Positions 1 through 5,965 are shown, counted from the first letter of the stretch. The stretch is DNA of 10,101 nucleotides from UBA73 sp964364885 (GCA_964364885.1 CAYIOA010000030.1:1-10101), one strand, 5' to 3'. Notes: generated by a model from the sequence alone, not told the origin. Made by a program: numbers and translations.

Positions 1-286
1 GAACAGGAATTTGGTCAACTCTAATGCCGACGGTCGAATATCCCAAGCTAGCTGGTTTTTATTTGTTTACTGATTGCTGTCGCGATTGAATTTTACTGTC
101 TTTTTGTAAAGCACTAATAAACTGGCGTGCGGCCTTAGCTCAACTCTTGGCGAGTCTACTAAGACATTTTTGAGAGAAAGAAGTTGTTAATAAATTTATC
201 TTAATTTTTTTAGGATTGATTCCACTGCACCCTGAAAGCCGGCGCTTTCTATTGCTTTTAAAATTGTTTCTTTGGTGTCTTATGAG
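1..286. other. Region without a recognisable complete gene
   Basis: No ORF with a start codon and convincing length is seen here. On the plus strand, CTTAG (134-138) pairs with CTAAG (159-163), and ACTC (143-146) pairs with GAGT (152-155). A run of five T follows at 167-171, so a stem-loop with terminator-like tail is possible. On the minus strand, 279 down to 196 is open for 27 codons with protein-like composition (it reads DTKETILKAIESAGF at its start). It has no start codon, and a TAA lies immediately upstream in frame. It may be the remnant of a gene tail. I recognise no tRNA, 5S or SRP RNA here. Confidence 0.4.
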
Positions 287-994
287 TCAAATTTTTTGCG
301 CGACCCCGCCAGCTCTCGCGCCTTCACGACGCACCCCAAAAGCATAATCGTAACCGCTGTCGCCACCGACGAGGCCACGGACGCCGAGCCCATAGTCGTG
401 CCAGTAGGAGCCCAATGACGCGAGTCTTGCTTCTGGTTCTTTCATGTTTGATAAATTTGGAACACAAATATATGTCGTTTTTGCTGGATGTTTTGATGTA
501 AGCTCTGCGAGTCTTTCAGCACCTTCTTCTCCATGAGCCCATGCTTGAATGTAAGGATGTTTTGCTACTTGCGTCCATTCAATTACGCCAGGTCTAATAT
601 ACTCAAAAGGAACTTGCGCGTAACTATCTCTGAGTCTTAATAATAGATTTTGCGTGTCTATTTCACTATTTTCGTCAAATTCAGGATAGTCAATGAAATG
701 GGCTAATTGTGTTTTCGGAACATATAAAATTCCGGTAAACCCTCTAAAATAATTTTCTCTCATTGTTTCTGTTACTTCTTGCTCTTCTCTTTCTCCTCCT
801 CCATACATAGCTTCTGCGAAGATAGCTAACTCTTTTGAGGTTGGCTCTTGCAAATTATCTTGTCTTATTTGCTCTCTCAAAGTTTTAGCATTTGCAGGAC
901 CGTAGAATGGATAAACTGCTGTTAGTATTCCGTCTGAATAAAGAATATCTATTTCTGTTCTTTCTCTTCCTCGTCTTATTATTGCTTTTGTCAT
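287..994 (-). CDS. Unrecognised 235-aa protein
   Basis: I do not recognise the family. The protein is soluble-looking, with no signal peptide or membrane segment. The N-terminus is basic (TKAIIRRGRERTEIDI), followed by a mixed alpha/beta body rich in aromatic residues (YWHDYGLG near residue 200) and a glycine-rich C-terminal part (GLVGGDSGYDYAFGVR). It has no cysteine cluster and only one cysteine, near residue 177. The start at 994 is supported by a TATA-like box at 1016-1023, about 25 nt upstream, which would give a leaderless mRNA. The gene stands alone on the minus strand. The last dozen codons are much more G+C-rich than the rest, and an unrelated-frame open stretch follows directly (see 1-286), so the C-terminus may have been altered by a frameshift. 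It is probably a real gene because of its length, consistent codon use and promoter. Function is unknown. Confidence 0.75.
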   Translation of the reverse strand: MTKAIIRRGRERTEIDILYSDGILTAVYPFYGPANAKTLREQIRQDNLQEPTSKELAIFAEAMYGGGEREEQEVTETMRENYFRGFTGILYVPKTQLAHFIDYPEFDENSEIDTQNLLLRLRDSYAQVPFEYIRPGVIEWTQVAKHPYIQAWAHGEEGAERLAELTSKHPAKTTYICVPNLSNMKEPEARLASLGSYWHDYGLGVRGLVGGDSGYDYAFGVRREGARAGGVAQKI

Positions 995-1015
995 GGTTTT
1001 AGTTTGATGGATGAA

Positions 1016-1023
1016 TATTTAAA
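1016..1023 (-). promoter_or_regulatory. TATA box of the 235-aa gene
   Basis: TTTAAATA on the minus strand, centred about 25 nt before the ATG at 994. The spacing is that of an archaeal promoter giving a leaderless transcript. Confidence 0.55.
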
Positions 1024-1049
1024 CATTTCTATTTGTAACTACTTAGAAA

Positions 1050-1241
1050 TTACTTTGTATACTGGCAGAATGATTTTAAAGCCCTGTCATTCTTATTATA
1101 TGTATTAGTCAAGTCTGTCCACGACATTAAAGCGAGCTTTTCTCCGGGTAAATTTAATCTTAAGTTCAACGTCCCGCAATTATAGCAGAAGACAAAAATA
1201 TTTGAGCAGCTTTTTAGTCTTCCGCTAATAGTCCAAGACAT
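1050..1241 (-). CDS. Doubtful 63-aa Cys-containing ORF
   Basis: The ORF encodes MSWTISGRLKS at its start and a FCYNCG segment (Cys-x-x-Cys) near residues 18-23, which might be half of a zinc knuckle. The word MSWT occurs twice, at residues 1 and 39, from near-duplicate DNA around 1241 and 1127. There is no clear TATA box at the expected distance and no Shine-Dalgarno sequence. The 3' end of the ORF also covers an inverted-repeat element (1067-1093) that has a relative outside coding DNA. It could be a small real gene, a decayed gene, or chance. I assign no function. Confidence 0.22.
   Translation of the reverse strand: MSWTISGRLKSCSNIFVFCYNCGTLNLRLNLPGEKLALMSWTDLTNTYNKNDRALKSFCQYTK
1067..1093. 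repeat. Inverted-repeat element, copy 1
   Basis: Seven-base arms AGAATGA (1067-1073) and TCATTCT (1087-1093) flank the spacer ttttaaagccctg. The element resembles copy 2 at 2034-2059: 26 of 30 bases agree over the aligned core, and the arm differences are paired. The spacer contains a TATA-like TTTTAAAG. Confidence 0.5.
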
Positions 1242-1278
1242 ATTTGCTCAATTTTCAAAGTCTTAGACTATACTTAAA

Positions 1279-1578
1279 CTAAGATGAACTTCCTTGCCTT
1301 TTTCTTTTGTAAATATTATCGTGATGGTCAAAATCAACAAAGAGAATAAAATTATTTGGAATATTAACTTTAAATGTTAAAACAAAATGTTTGTCAATAT
1401 GTACTCTTTTATATTCTTTTAAATCATAACGTAAATTTTTATAATGCTCGACTGAAATAGAATCCGAATTTATTACTTCTTTAATTTTCTTATTTATTAT
1501 TTCAGATTTTTTCTTATCCTTTTTTGATATTTTTATTAATTTTATTTTTAATTCGTCTGTTAAGTCAAATTCAAACAT
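1279..1578 (-). CDS. RelE/ParE-family toxin of a type II toxin-antitoxin pair
   Basis: A small, very basic protein of about 99 aa. It begins with helix-rich sequence (MFEFDLTDELKIKLIKISKK), then a central helix with Lys/Ile, then HYKNLRYDLKEYKRVHIDKHFVLTFKV (residues 45-71) and the terminal strand FILFVDFDHHDNIYKR (77-92). That layout matches RelE-fold toxins: two helices, then a beta sheet ending in a conserved basic/aromatic strand. Toxins of this family usually cut mRNA in the ribosome or otherwise block growth. The start at 1578 is chosen because it follows the antitoxin stop by one nucleotide. An ATG at 1605 would add nine residues overlapping the antitoxin. The gene is co-transcribed and translationally coupled with the antitoxin upstream. 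The family assignment comes from sequence pattern and genetic context, and the target is not known. Confidence 0.7.
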   Translation of the reverse strand: MFEFDLTDELKIKLIKISKKDKKKSEIINKKIKEVINSDSISVEHYKNLRYDLKEYKRVHIDKHFVLTFKVNIPNNFILFVDFDHHDNIYKRKRQGSSS

Positions 1579-1579
1579 T

Positions 1580-1840
1580 TTATTCAGTAAGCCTGTCCAA
1601 TTCAACGAGACTCATCTTTCTTTTTCCATATTTCTTCATATGTCTATCAGTAATTTCTATAACTTTCTTTAAGTATTCATCACTAGCCTCATTCTCAACA
1701 ACGTCTTCTCCGTAAATCTCAATAAATTTATTTATTGCTTCTGATTTATCTTTTAAGCCATATTTAGCTTTTAGAACTCCAAGTACTTTATTAGTATATT
1801 CATTTAAAGTTACTCTTGCTGATACAGTATTTTGCTCCAT
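1580..1840 (-). CDS. Antitoxin, DUF2683-like (ribbon-helix-helix type)
   Basis: An 86-aa protein. Residues 5-42 (TVSARVTLNEYTNKVLGVLK and on to INKFIEIYG) look like a ribbon-helix-helix DNA-binding unit: a short strand, then two helices. The C-terminal part is an acidic/basic amphipathic helix (ASDEYLKKVIEITDRHMKKYG) suited to wrapping a partner toxin. Archaeal DUF2683 proteins have this form and sit before RelE-like toxins, as here, where the toxin ATG follows this stop by one base. Upstream in-frame starts exist (GTG at 1876, ATG at 1870). The ATG at 1840 is preferred because the TATA box at 1883-1890 places the mRNA start near 1860. Antitoxins of this class usually repress their own promoter, and the hairpins at 1952-2021 could be involved. 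Confidence 0.7.
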   Translation of the reverse strand: MEQNTVSARVTLNEYTNKVLGVLKAKYGLKDKSEAINKFIEIYGEDVVENEASDEYLKKVIEITDRHMKKYGKRKMSLVELDRLTE

Positions 1841-1882
1841 TTTTTTATGTGCATTCCTTGTGTATTTCATATACACATCTAC

Positions 1883-1890
1883 TATTTAAA
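1883..1890 (-). promoter_or_regulatory. TATA box of the toxin-antitoxin operon
   Basis: TTTAAATA on the minus strand predicts transcription starting near 1860, about 20 nt before the antitoxin ATG at 1840. Confidence 0.5.
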
Positions 1891-1951
1891 TGTTTTCTTG
1901 AGCTCTTTCTTTTCTCTGAATTAGGAATATGTATAGTGAAAAACATAAATG

Positions 1952-2021
1952 ATTGAACAAAATAGTATGTTTTTCCCTTGAGAGTCAAGGCACAATTGTT
2001 CAATTTGTAATGTCCTTGACT
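1952..2021. repeat. Nested and alternative inverted repeats
   Basis: The outer arms ATTGAACAA (1952-1960) and TTGTTCAAT (1996-2004) are a perfect 9-bp match. Inside them, CCTTGA (1976-1981) and TCAAGG (1985-1990) form a hairpin with a GAG loop. The same AGTCAAGG (1983-1990) can instead pair with CCTTGACT (2014-2021) over 8 bp. The two inner pairings exclude each other. The block lies between the divergent toxin-antitoxin and 64-aa genes. Confidence 0.6.
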
Positions 2022-2033
2022 ATAATTGGAAAT

Positions 2034-2059
2034 ACGAAATGATTTTTAAGCCCTTTCGT
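2034..2059. repeat. Inverted-repeat element, copy 2, overlapping a promoter
   Basis: Arms ACGAAA (2034-2039) and TTTCGT (2054-2059) flank tgatttttaagccc. The element is related to copy 1 at 1067-1093. It encloses the TATA box of the gene starting at 2070, so it could be an operator. Confidence 0.5.
2043..2050 (+). promoter_or_regulatory. TATA box of the 64-aa gene
   Basis: TTTTTAAG, preceded by a BRE-like CGAAATGA and centred about 24 nt before the ATG at 2070. It predicts a leaderless mRNA. Confidence 0.5.
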
Positions 2060-2069
2060 TCTTATTTGC

Positions 2070-2264
2070 ATGAAAAACTTGGTAGAAAATACTAGATATA
2101 CATGTCCAAGAAGACATTTAGTTGTTCATAATGAGAGCACATACGAAAAAGATGTTCTTGATAGCTTGGAGCATTTTTATTCTTCTAAAGAACGCGAGGA
2201 TGGTTTGCAGTGCGGCAAATGCGGGCGGGCTTACGGCTTTAGCGAACTTGAGCTGTTGAGCTAA
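2070..2264 (+). CDS. Small putative zinc-binding protein, unrecognised
   Basis: A 64-aa protein with possible metal ligands C12, H16 and/or H20 (YTCPRRHLVVH) and C48-x-x-C51 (LQCGKCGRAYGF), separated by an acidic helical stretch. A pair of ligands near each end joined by a helix is typical of small zinc ribbons. I do not recognise the family and assign no function. The start is supported by a TATA box about 25 nt upstream (leaderless). The stop overlaps the stop of the convergent DNA-repair gene by 4 bp. The promoter lies inside an inverted repeat, so a DNA-binding regulator may act there. Confidence 0.55.
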   Translation: MKNLVENTRYTCPRRHLVVHNESTYEKDVLDSLEHFYSSKEREDGLQCGKCGRAYGFSELELLS

Positions 2265-2962
2265 ACTGCTCCCTTCAAATAAGCATTTCTTTTTTCTTCA
2301 GGAAATTTTTCAATTGCATAACGCAGCATTGTTCTTGGCATGAGCTTGTAATGCTGTTTTAGGAAATGCTCTTCAACTTCTTGGACGCGTTTTCCTATTT
2401 CTCTTAACATCCAGCCAACTGCCTTGTGTATTAAATCGTGTGTGTCGTTTAGGAGAATTTTTGATATTTTTAATGTGTCATCAAATTGATTGTTTTTAAT
2501 AAAATGGAATGTTGATATTATTGAAATGCGCCTTTCCCAAATATTATTTGATTTGGCGAGATTGTATAAAATTGACTTGTCCTTGTTAATTAAGTGATCT
2601 CCTACTATTTTATCTGCTGAGAGGTCAACCAAATCCCAGTTGTTGATGTATTTTGTGTTTTTAAGATAGAAGTTAAATATATTTTCTTTTTCCTGAGAGC
2701 TTTTGTAGTTATTAACTAAGATTAACAGAGCTACCAGTCTTTCTTCGTGAATTTTTGATTCTAGTAACTCGTTTATATCACTTAAAGAGAGATGTGAATA
2801 TTTTATCGCTATTTTTCTTGATTCTGGAACTGTAATTCCCAGGAATGAGTCGCCTTCGCCGTATTCACCTTTTCCTGTCTTGAAGAATGTTTTTAGAATT
2901 CTCGCTTTTTCCGGGTTTGCTTTTGAAAGAGTTTCTTTTTTTAGTTCTTTTATATCTGGCAT
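2261..2962 (-). CDS. AlkD-like DNA alkylation repair protein (HEAT-repeat DNA glycosylase)
   Basis: A 233-aa all-helical protein of the DNA alkylation repair (AlkC/AlkD) superfamily. Bacterial AlkD removes N3- and N7-alkylpurines without flipping the base. The sequence shows the family's functional positions at nearly the same numbering as Bacillus AlkD: NNWDLVD with W109 and D113 (catalytic Asp), WERRISI at 142-148 supplying an Arg, and AVGWMLRE with W184. The N-terminal GITVPESRKIA segment (42-53) is also typical. Length is normal. The gene follows eL31 by 7 nt and is probably read from the ribosomal-protein promoter, an unusual partner for those genes. The 3' end overlaps the convergent 64-aa gene by 4 bp. 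Identification is by motif pattern; substrate range is inferred. Confidence 0.85.
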   Translation of the reverse strand: MPDIKELKKETLSKANPEKARILKTFFKTGKGEYGEGDSFLGITVPESRKIAIKYSHLSLSDINELLESKIHEERLVALLILVNNYKSSQEKENIFNFYLKNTKYINNWDLVDLSADKIVGDHLINKDKSILYNLAKSNNIWERRISIISTFHFIKNNQFDDTLKISKILLNDTHDLIHKAVGWMLREIGKRVQEVEEHFLKQHYKLMPRTMLRYAIEKFPEEKRNAYLKGAV

Positions 2963-2969
2963 TTAAGAC

Positions 2970-3500
2970 TTATTTTTTAAGAGCTTTTCTCTGAATCTTC
3001 GGCTCTTTTATTTTTGTTAGATGTTTAAGTGTTTTTGCCTCCTGCTTAGCTTCCAACTGCCTTGCTTCTGCAACTGCCTGCTCTTTTTCTTTTTCTTCTT
3101 CTTTTTTTTCGCTCTTCTCTTCTGTTTCTTTTATTTCTTTAACAGGAGATTTTATCTCTGGTTTCCCGGATTGTTTGTGCCGCTTCTCGTGCTTTAGCTT
3201 AAGGAATCTCACGTATTCCGGAGTCTCTGCTAATTCCACTTTGACAATGTCTTTTTCTTTTGTTGCTTTAACTTTTATTTTTGCAGGAGGTTTTTTTCTT
3301 CCTCTAAACCATATCTCATTGTTTAGATAAGTATCAATCTTGACTTTGGAAACATCTCTGTCCGGGACTTTCATATGGCGGGCTATAAATTTCTTTATGA
3401 ATTTTGCTGCTCTGCCTGCTCTTCTGTAATTCGCTACTTTTCTCCATTCTCTTCTAAGAGGTATTATGTATTCCCGCTCAAGTATTTGTGTTTCTGCCAT
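2970..3500 (-). CDS. rpl31e: Large-subunit ribosomal protein eL31 with long charged tail
   Basis: Residues 1 to about 97 are the eL31 fold: EREYIIPLRREWRKVANYRR near the start, KAAKFIKKFIARHMK-like helix (about 32-44), VKIDTYLNNEIWFRGRKKPP (53-72), and a final strand ending VRFLK. eL31 sits near the exit of the nascent-peptide tunnel. Family members are usually about 80-95 residues. This one carries about 80 extra C-terminal residues almost entirely of Lys, Glu, Ala and Gln (about 107-176), predicted to be a charged helix or disordered tail. The start codon at 3500 lies one nucleotide after the eL39 stop, so the two are translationally coupled. The core assignment is firm. The tail is clearly in frame, and its role is unknown. 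Confidence 0.93.
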   Translation of the reverse strand: MAETQILEREYIIPLRREWRKVANYRRAGRAAKFIKKFIARHMKVPDRDVSKVKIDTYLNNEIWFRGRKKPPAKIKVKATKEKDIVKVELAETPEYVRFLKLKHEKRHKQSGKPEIKSPVKEIKETEEKSEKKEEEKEKEQAVAEARQLEAKQEAKTLKHLTKIKEPKIQRKALKK

Positions 3501-3501
3501 T

Positions 3502-3702
3502 TTATCCTAAATGCCTCTTTGGTGTTCTTCTTGGTTTAATCTTTAGTTTTGTTCGTCTCCAGTGTCGTCTGTGTTTTGTGATTTGCGAGGGATGAACTCT
3601 TTTCTTTGGCCCATGTTTTCTTAGAACTGCCCAGACAGGAGCCCATTTTGTTCTTCTATTGCGGACGCCTAATTTGATTTTTTTTTGATAGTGCTTGGTC
3701 AT
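3502..3702 (-). CDS. rpl39e: Large-subunit ribosomal protein eL39
   Basis: A 66-aa, extremely basic protein with the eL39 signature: KIKLGVRNRRTKWAPVWAVL, then HRRHWRRTKLKI. In the ribosome eL39 is an extended peptide lining the exit tunnel near eL31 and uL23. The usual archaeal length is about 50 residues. The extra length here is a middle insert (about residues 28-43) plus a basic C-terminal extension (KPRRTPKRHLG). The ATG at 3702 overlaps the eS19 stop in an ATGA arrangement, so translation is coupled. eL39 followed by eL31 is a conserved archaeal gene pair. Confidence 0.92.
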   Translation of the reverse strand: MTKHYQKKIKLGVRNRRTKWAPVWAVLRKHGPKKRVHPSQITKHRRHWRRTKLKIKPRRTPKRHLG

Positions 3703-4112
3703 TTTATAGCACCCTCTAGAAATTCTCTGCCTTTTTGAGTTAATCTTCTTCCTGCTTTTTTTCCTTCTTTAGCTTTTTCTATCAACCCAGATTTTTCTGC
3801 CTGCTGTAATATTGTTCTAATAATTTTACCTCCGGATTTTCTAAATTCAGGCGGCTTTGAGCCACGGTTTTTTCTTCCGCCGTAGCGAGTTCTTAGTCTT
3901 TCAACACCGACAATTTTTTTTATGTAAATTTGTCTTAATATGCTAGCCGCTCTTTTATGCCAGAAATCTTCCTCTATGTTTGGTCTTTGTTTGTGTGTTG
4001 AAGTTTTAACAAAATCAACCCATGATGGTTTCTCAAAGAGCTCTGACTTCTTCAGGGCATCTGCTAGCAGGGCATTATATTTTCCAGCTTCAACTGTTCT
4101 TATATCAGCCAT
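3699..4112 (-). CDS. rps19e: Small-subunit ribosomal protein eS19
   Basis: A 137-aa protein matching eS19 along its length. Features are an N-terminal IRTVEAGKYNALLADALK segment, KPSWVDFVKTSTHKQRP (28-44), EEDFWHKRAASILRQIYI (47-64), VGVERLRTRYGGRKNRG (68-84), and a winged-helix end, SGLIEKAKEGKKAGRRLT. eS19 binds the head of the 30S subunit and is found only in archaea and eukaryotes. The start is fixed by a TATA box at 4140-4147, about 30 nt upstream, giving a leaderless or nearly leaderless mRNA. It is the first gene of the transcript eS19-eL39-eL31-AlkD. In many archaea this cluster also has a PDCD5-like gene and eIF6 nearby; neither is here. Confidence 0.95.
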   Translation of the reverse strand: MADIRTVEAGKYNALLADALKKSELFEKPSWVDFVKTSTHKQRPNIEEDFWHKRAASILRQIYIKKIVGVERLRTRYGGRKNRGSKPPEFRKSGGKIIRTILQQAEKSGLIEKAKEGKKAGRRLTQKGREFLEGAIK

Positions 4113-4139
4113 GTTAATATTAGGTAGTTAAAATTTGGG

Positions 4140-4147
4140 CTTATAAA
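4140..4147 (-). promoter_or_regulatory. TATA box of the eS19-eL39-eL31-alkD operon
   Basis: TTTATAAG on the minus strand in the 37-nt space after the YhbY-like gene. It predicts transcription from about 4117, just before the eS19 ATG at 4112. Confidence 0.65.
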
Positions 4148-4149
4148 TG

Positions 4150-4386
4150 TTACTTTAGTTTTCTTATTATGACAGTAAAACCTATTATCCGATAACTGCA
4201 TTTAATTGGAAGTTTTTTCTCCAGCTCTAAAGCTATTTCCATCCTCTTTTTTCTGTCTCTAAGAGAAGATTTTAATAATGAGACTCTAACTTGTTTGTGG
4301 TTTTTAAAAGCCAAATTTAAGGATTCTATTACCCCCTCTGTAACGCCGTTTTTTCCTATCTGGAATTTCGCTAGACCTTGTTTCAT
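4150..4386 (-). CDS. YhbY/CRM-domain RNA-binding protein
   Basis: A 78-aa single CRM (CRS1-YhbY) domain. It shows KFQIGKNGVTEGVIESL (7-23) with the GKNG loop typical of the GxxG RNA-contact turn, VRVSLLKSSLRD (33-44), and the last strand YRIIGFTVIIRK. Bacterial YhbY associates with pre-50S particles, and archaeal versions sit near ribosomal-protein genes, as here. The start codon overlaps the stop of the NFACT-R gene (ATGA, 4 bp), so the two are made together. Both are RNA/ribosome-binding domains, so a joint role in large-subunit assembly or ribosome quality control is a reasonable inference. The domain is complete and short, without the usual N-terminal extra helices. Confidence 0.85.
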   Translation of the reverse strand: MKQGLAKFQIGKNGVTEGVIESLNLAFKNHKQVRVSLLKSSLRDRKKRMEIALELEKKLPIKCSYRIIGFTVIIRKLK

Positions 4387-4973
4387 TTTTTTGATATGAA
4401 TATTCCTCCTGAAGGCAAGGCAGATAATAATTCTTCCTGGTTTAAATGCTCTGCGATTTCAAGCTGGATTTTCGGCAAGATATCTTTTTTATCAATCTTG
4501 CCAGGCGTGATTTTTAAAAGGTATTTCTTTGTCTTTAGCGTTTTTTCTGGAACAGCCCTTAATATATTCTTTTGTTTTGTCAAGAATAATTCCAAGGGAG
4601 CAATCTTTCTCTCTACTTTGCCTTTCACAGCCCAGGTTCCTATCCCCATCTTCTTTGTTTTATAAAGTTGGGATAGAGCGAATATGTGAATTATTGTTTC
4701 TTTCTTTAGACGCTTCCATTCCCTGCTAAAACAACCGGTAAAAACTGCTGTTTCTTCGATATCACTCTTTGTTATTTTATCTGAGAGGATAACTGAAAAT
4801 GGGCTTCCTGGAGATTCAGTATGCATTAGTGTAAAATTCATGGCTTGACGCTTTAATCTTTTAAGAAGCTCTTCATTCTGCATAGCTGACTTTCCGCCTA
4901 CAACTAATTTTCCTGATAGTGTAAAAAACCATCTGTATTTTTTATAGTCTCCTATTATTTCAACTGTGTCCAT
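4383..4973 (-). CDS. Stand-alone NFACT-R (DUF814) domain protein
   Basis: A 196-aa protein matching the C-terminal NFACT-R domain of Rqc2/NEMF/RqcH-type proteins, but without the NFACT-N, HhH and coiled-coil parts. The start YKKYRWFFTLSGKLVVGGKS (10-29), then AMQNEELLKR (30-39), the HTESPGSPFSVI stretch (51-62), and FSREWKRL (82-89) followed by GTWAVKGK (112-119) are the recognisable blocks. In full-length proteins this domain contacts RNA or the 60S/50S subunit during nascent-chain rescue. Solo forms are known in archaea and have been proposed to act in RNA modification or binding. The gene overlaps the YhbY-like gene by 4 bp. It lies 40 nt after the pilin-like gene, where a TATA-like CTTAAAAAG may give its own promoter. 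The domain call is strong; the function is inferred. Confidence 0.85.
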   Translation of the reverse strand: MDTVEIIGDYKKYRWFFTLSGKLVVGGKSAMQNEELLKRLKRQAMNFTLMHTESPGSPFSVILSDKITKSDIEETAVFTGCFSREWKRLKKETIIHIFALSQLYKTKKMGIGTWAVKGKVERKIAPLELFLTKQKNILRAVPEKTLKTKKYLLKITPGKIDKKDILPKIQLEIAEHLNQEELLSALPSGGIFISKK

Positions 4974-5013
4974 AGAAAAAGAAAAGATAGCTCCTTTTTA
5001 AGTTTTAAGGTTC

Positions 5014-5634
5014 CTAAGAGAATATGCCACCCTGTGTTACTTCAATTATGAAATAGTCACTTCCTACTGGGCTGCTAACTGAGCCAGCTCTATTGTCTTT
5101 TACATCAATGAATATCTTTTGGGTGCATGAAGGAGTTCCGTCTGGAATTGATATTTCTATTGTCCCGAAAACAGACTTCCCATCTGTTCTATCAAAGTTT
5201 ATTGTAGAATCAAAATCATATTTAAAGAACTTTTCTACTTTGTTTTCGCCAATAGAGGGATTGTCCATACAATTGTCCCTTGAATTTTTATCTGCTTTTA
5301 GCGTGTAAATTAAATCTTCTCTTCTTGTTAATGCTCCTCCCTCACTAAGACGGGCTCCAAAATTAACATTGAATAAATCTCCTGCTCTTATCTTTGCTGT
5401 TTTATCAGAGCCAAGCCTTACAACAACATTAGATTGTTCTTCAGTGAACAGGGCTGTTATTTGGTCCTGGACTTTATCATTTAAAGTATCTGTTGAGTCT
5501 ATTCCAAAGGTGAAGATGTTTCTTACTAATACTATTCCTAGAATAAGCATGGTCATTGCCAGGACTATGACTACAATTGTTCCAATAGAAAGCTCTATCG
5601 CTGCTTTTTTTTCATTGATATTGTTAAGGCGCAT
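5014..5634 (-). CDS. Pilin/archaellin-like membrane-anchored protein
   Basis: A 206-aa protein with a short basic N-terminus (NNINEKKA) followed by one strongly hydrophobic helix, IELSIGTIVVIVLAMTMLIL (13-32) and a few more residues, then a soluble beta-rich domain with two cysteines (residues C115 and C160 approximately) that could form a disulfide outside the cell. The KKA-A-I-E-L context resembles a class III (prepilin-type) signal, but the glutamate is closer to the likely cut site than in classical type IV pilins, so processing is uncertain. Proteins with this exact N-terminal style are common in DPANN archaea. Its ATG overlaps the end of the upstream DUF4190-like gene by 11 nt, indicating one transcript. 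A pilus-like or surface role is an inference. Confidence 0.65.
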   Translation of the reverse strand: MRLNNINEKKAAIELSIGTIVVIVLAMTMLILGIVLVRNIFTFGIDSTDTLNDKVQDQITALFTEEQSNVVVRLGSDKTAKIRAGDLFNVNFGARLSEGGALTRREDLIYTLKADKNSRDNCMDNPSIGENKVEKFFKYDFDSTINFDRTDGKSVFGTIEISIPDGTPSCTQKIFIDVKDNRAGSVSSPVGSDYFIIEVTQGGIFS

Positions 5635-5944
5635 TTGCAGATTGACTCACTACATTAGCTAGAATTTCTGGATTTTGACTGAGCAGAATATTAGAAATAA
5701 TAGTCAAGATTGCTAGGACTAAGCCTATAATTGAGATAATAAGTCCTGCTTTGCTCCATCCATTTGGAGATATTTTTCTCTGTTTAATCGAGAAGATCAG
5801 GCTAGTTGTGGAGAGAATTAAACTGCCTCCTGGGAAAAAGAATAGAAGCATCAGGCTTACAATGCCCAGTGTCGACGAAGATATGCCGTAGCTATTATCG
5901 TTGTCTTTTATATTAGATTGCTTTTTCTCAGCCTCTTTTTTCAT
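5624..5944 (-). CDS. Two-TM DUF4190-like small membrane protein
   Basis: With the start at 5944 this is a 106-aa protein. It has a polar Lys/Asn-rich N-terminus, a first membrane segment with a Pro-Gly turn (STLGIVSLMLLFFFPGGSLI, about 24-43, continuing to about 53), a basic cytosolic loop (KQRKISPNGWSKAG), and a second membrane helix (about 68-90). The hydrophobic hairpin with a G-x-S-K-A-G entry into helix 2 is typical of DUF4190. An ATG at 5950 is equally possible. An upstream in-frame ATG at 6007 is rejected because the TATA box at 5966-5973 would then lie inside the gene. The gene overlaps the pilin-like gene downstream. Function is unknown; a membrane accessory to the pilin-like protein is only suggested by the overlap. 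Confidence 0.65.
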   Translation of the reverse strand: MKKEAEKKQSNIKDNDNSYGISSSTLGIVSLMLLFFFPGGSLILSTTSLIFSIKQRKISPNGWSKAGLIISIIGLVLAILTIISNILLSQNPEILANVVSQSANAP

Positions 5945-5965
5945 TCTCATATAAAACATAAAGGT

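Noticed and set aside
43..60. Terminator-like CCAAGCTAGCTGG plus T-run
   Set aside because: The self-complementary part would leave a loop too small to form a proper hairpin, and no gene ends just before it.
131..165. tRNA-like D-arm (TAGCTC and GAGT)
   Set aside because: No anticodon stem, T-arm or acceptor stem can be built around it on either strand. A simple hairpin explains the pairing.
1524..1715. Plus-strand open frame across the toxin-antitoxin pair
   Set aside because: It is a shadow of the two minus-strand genes, which have matching family patterns and a coupled stop/start.
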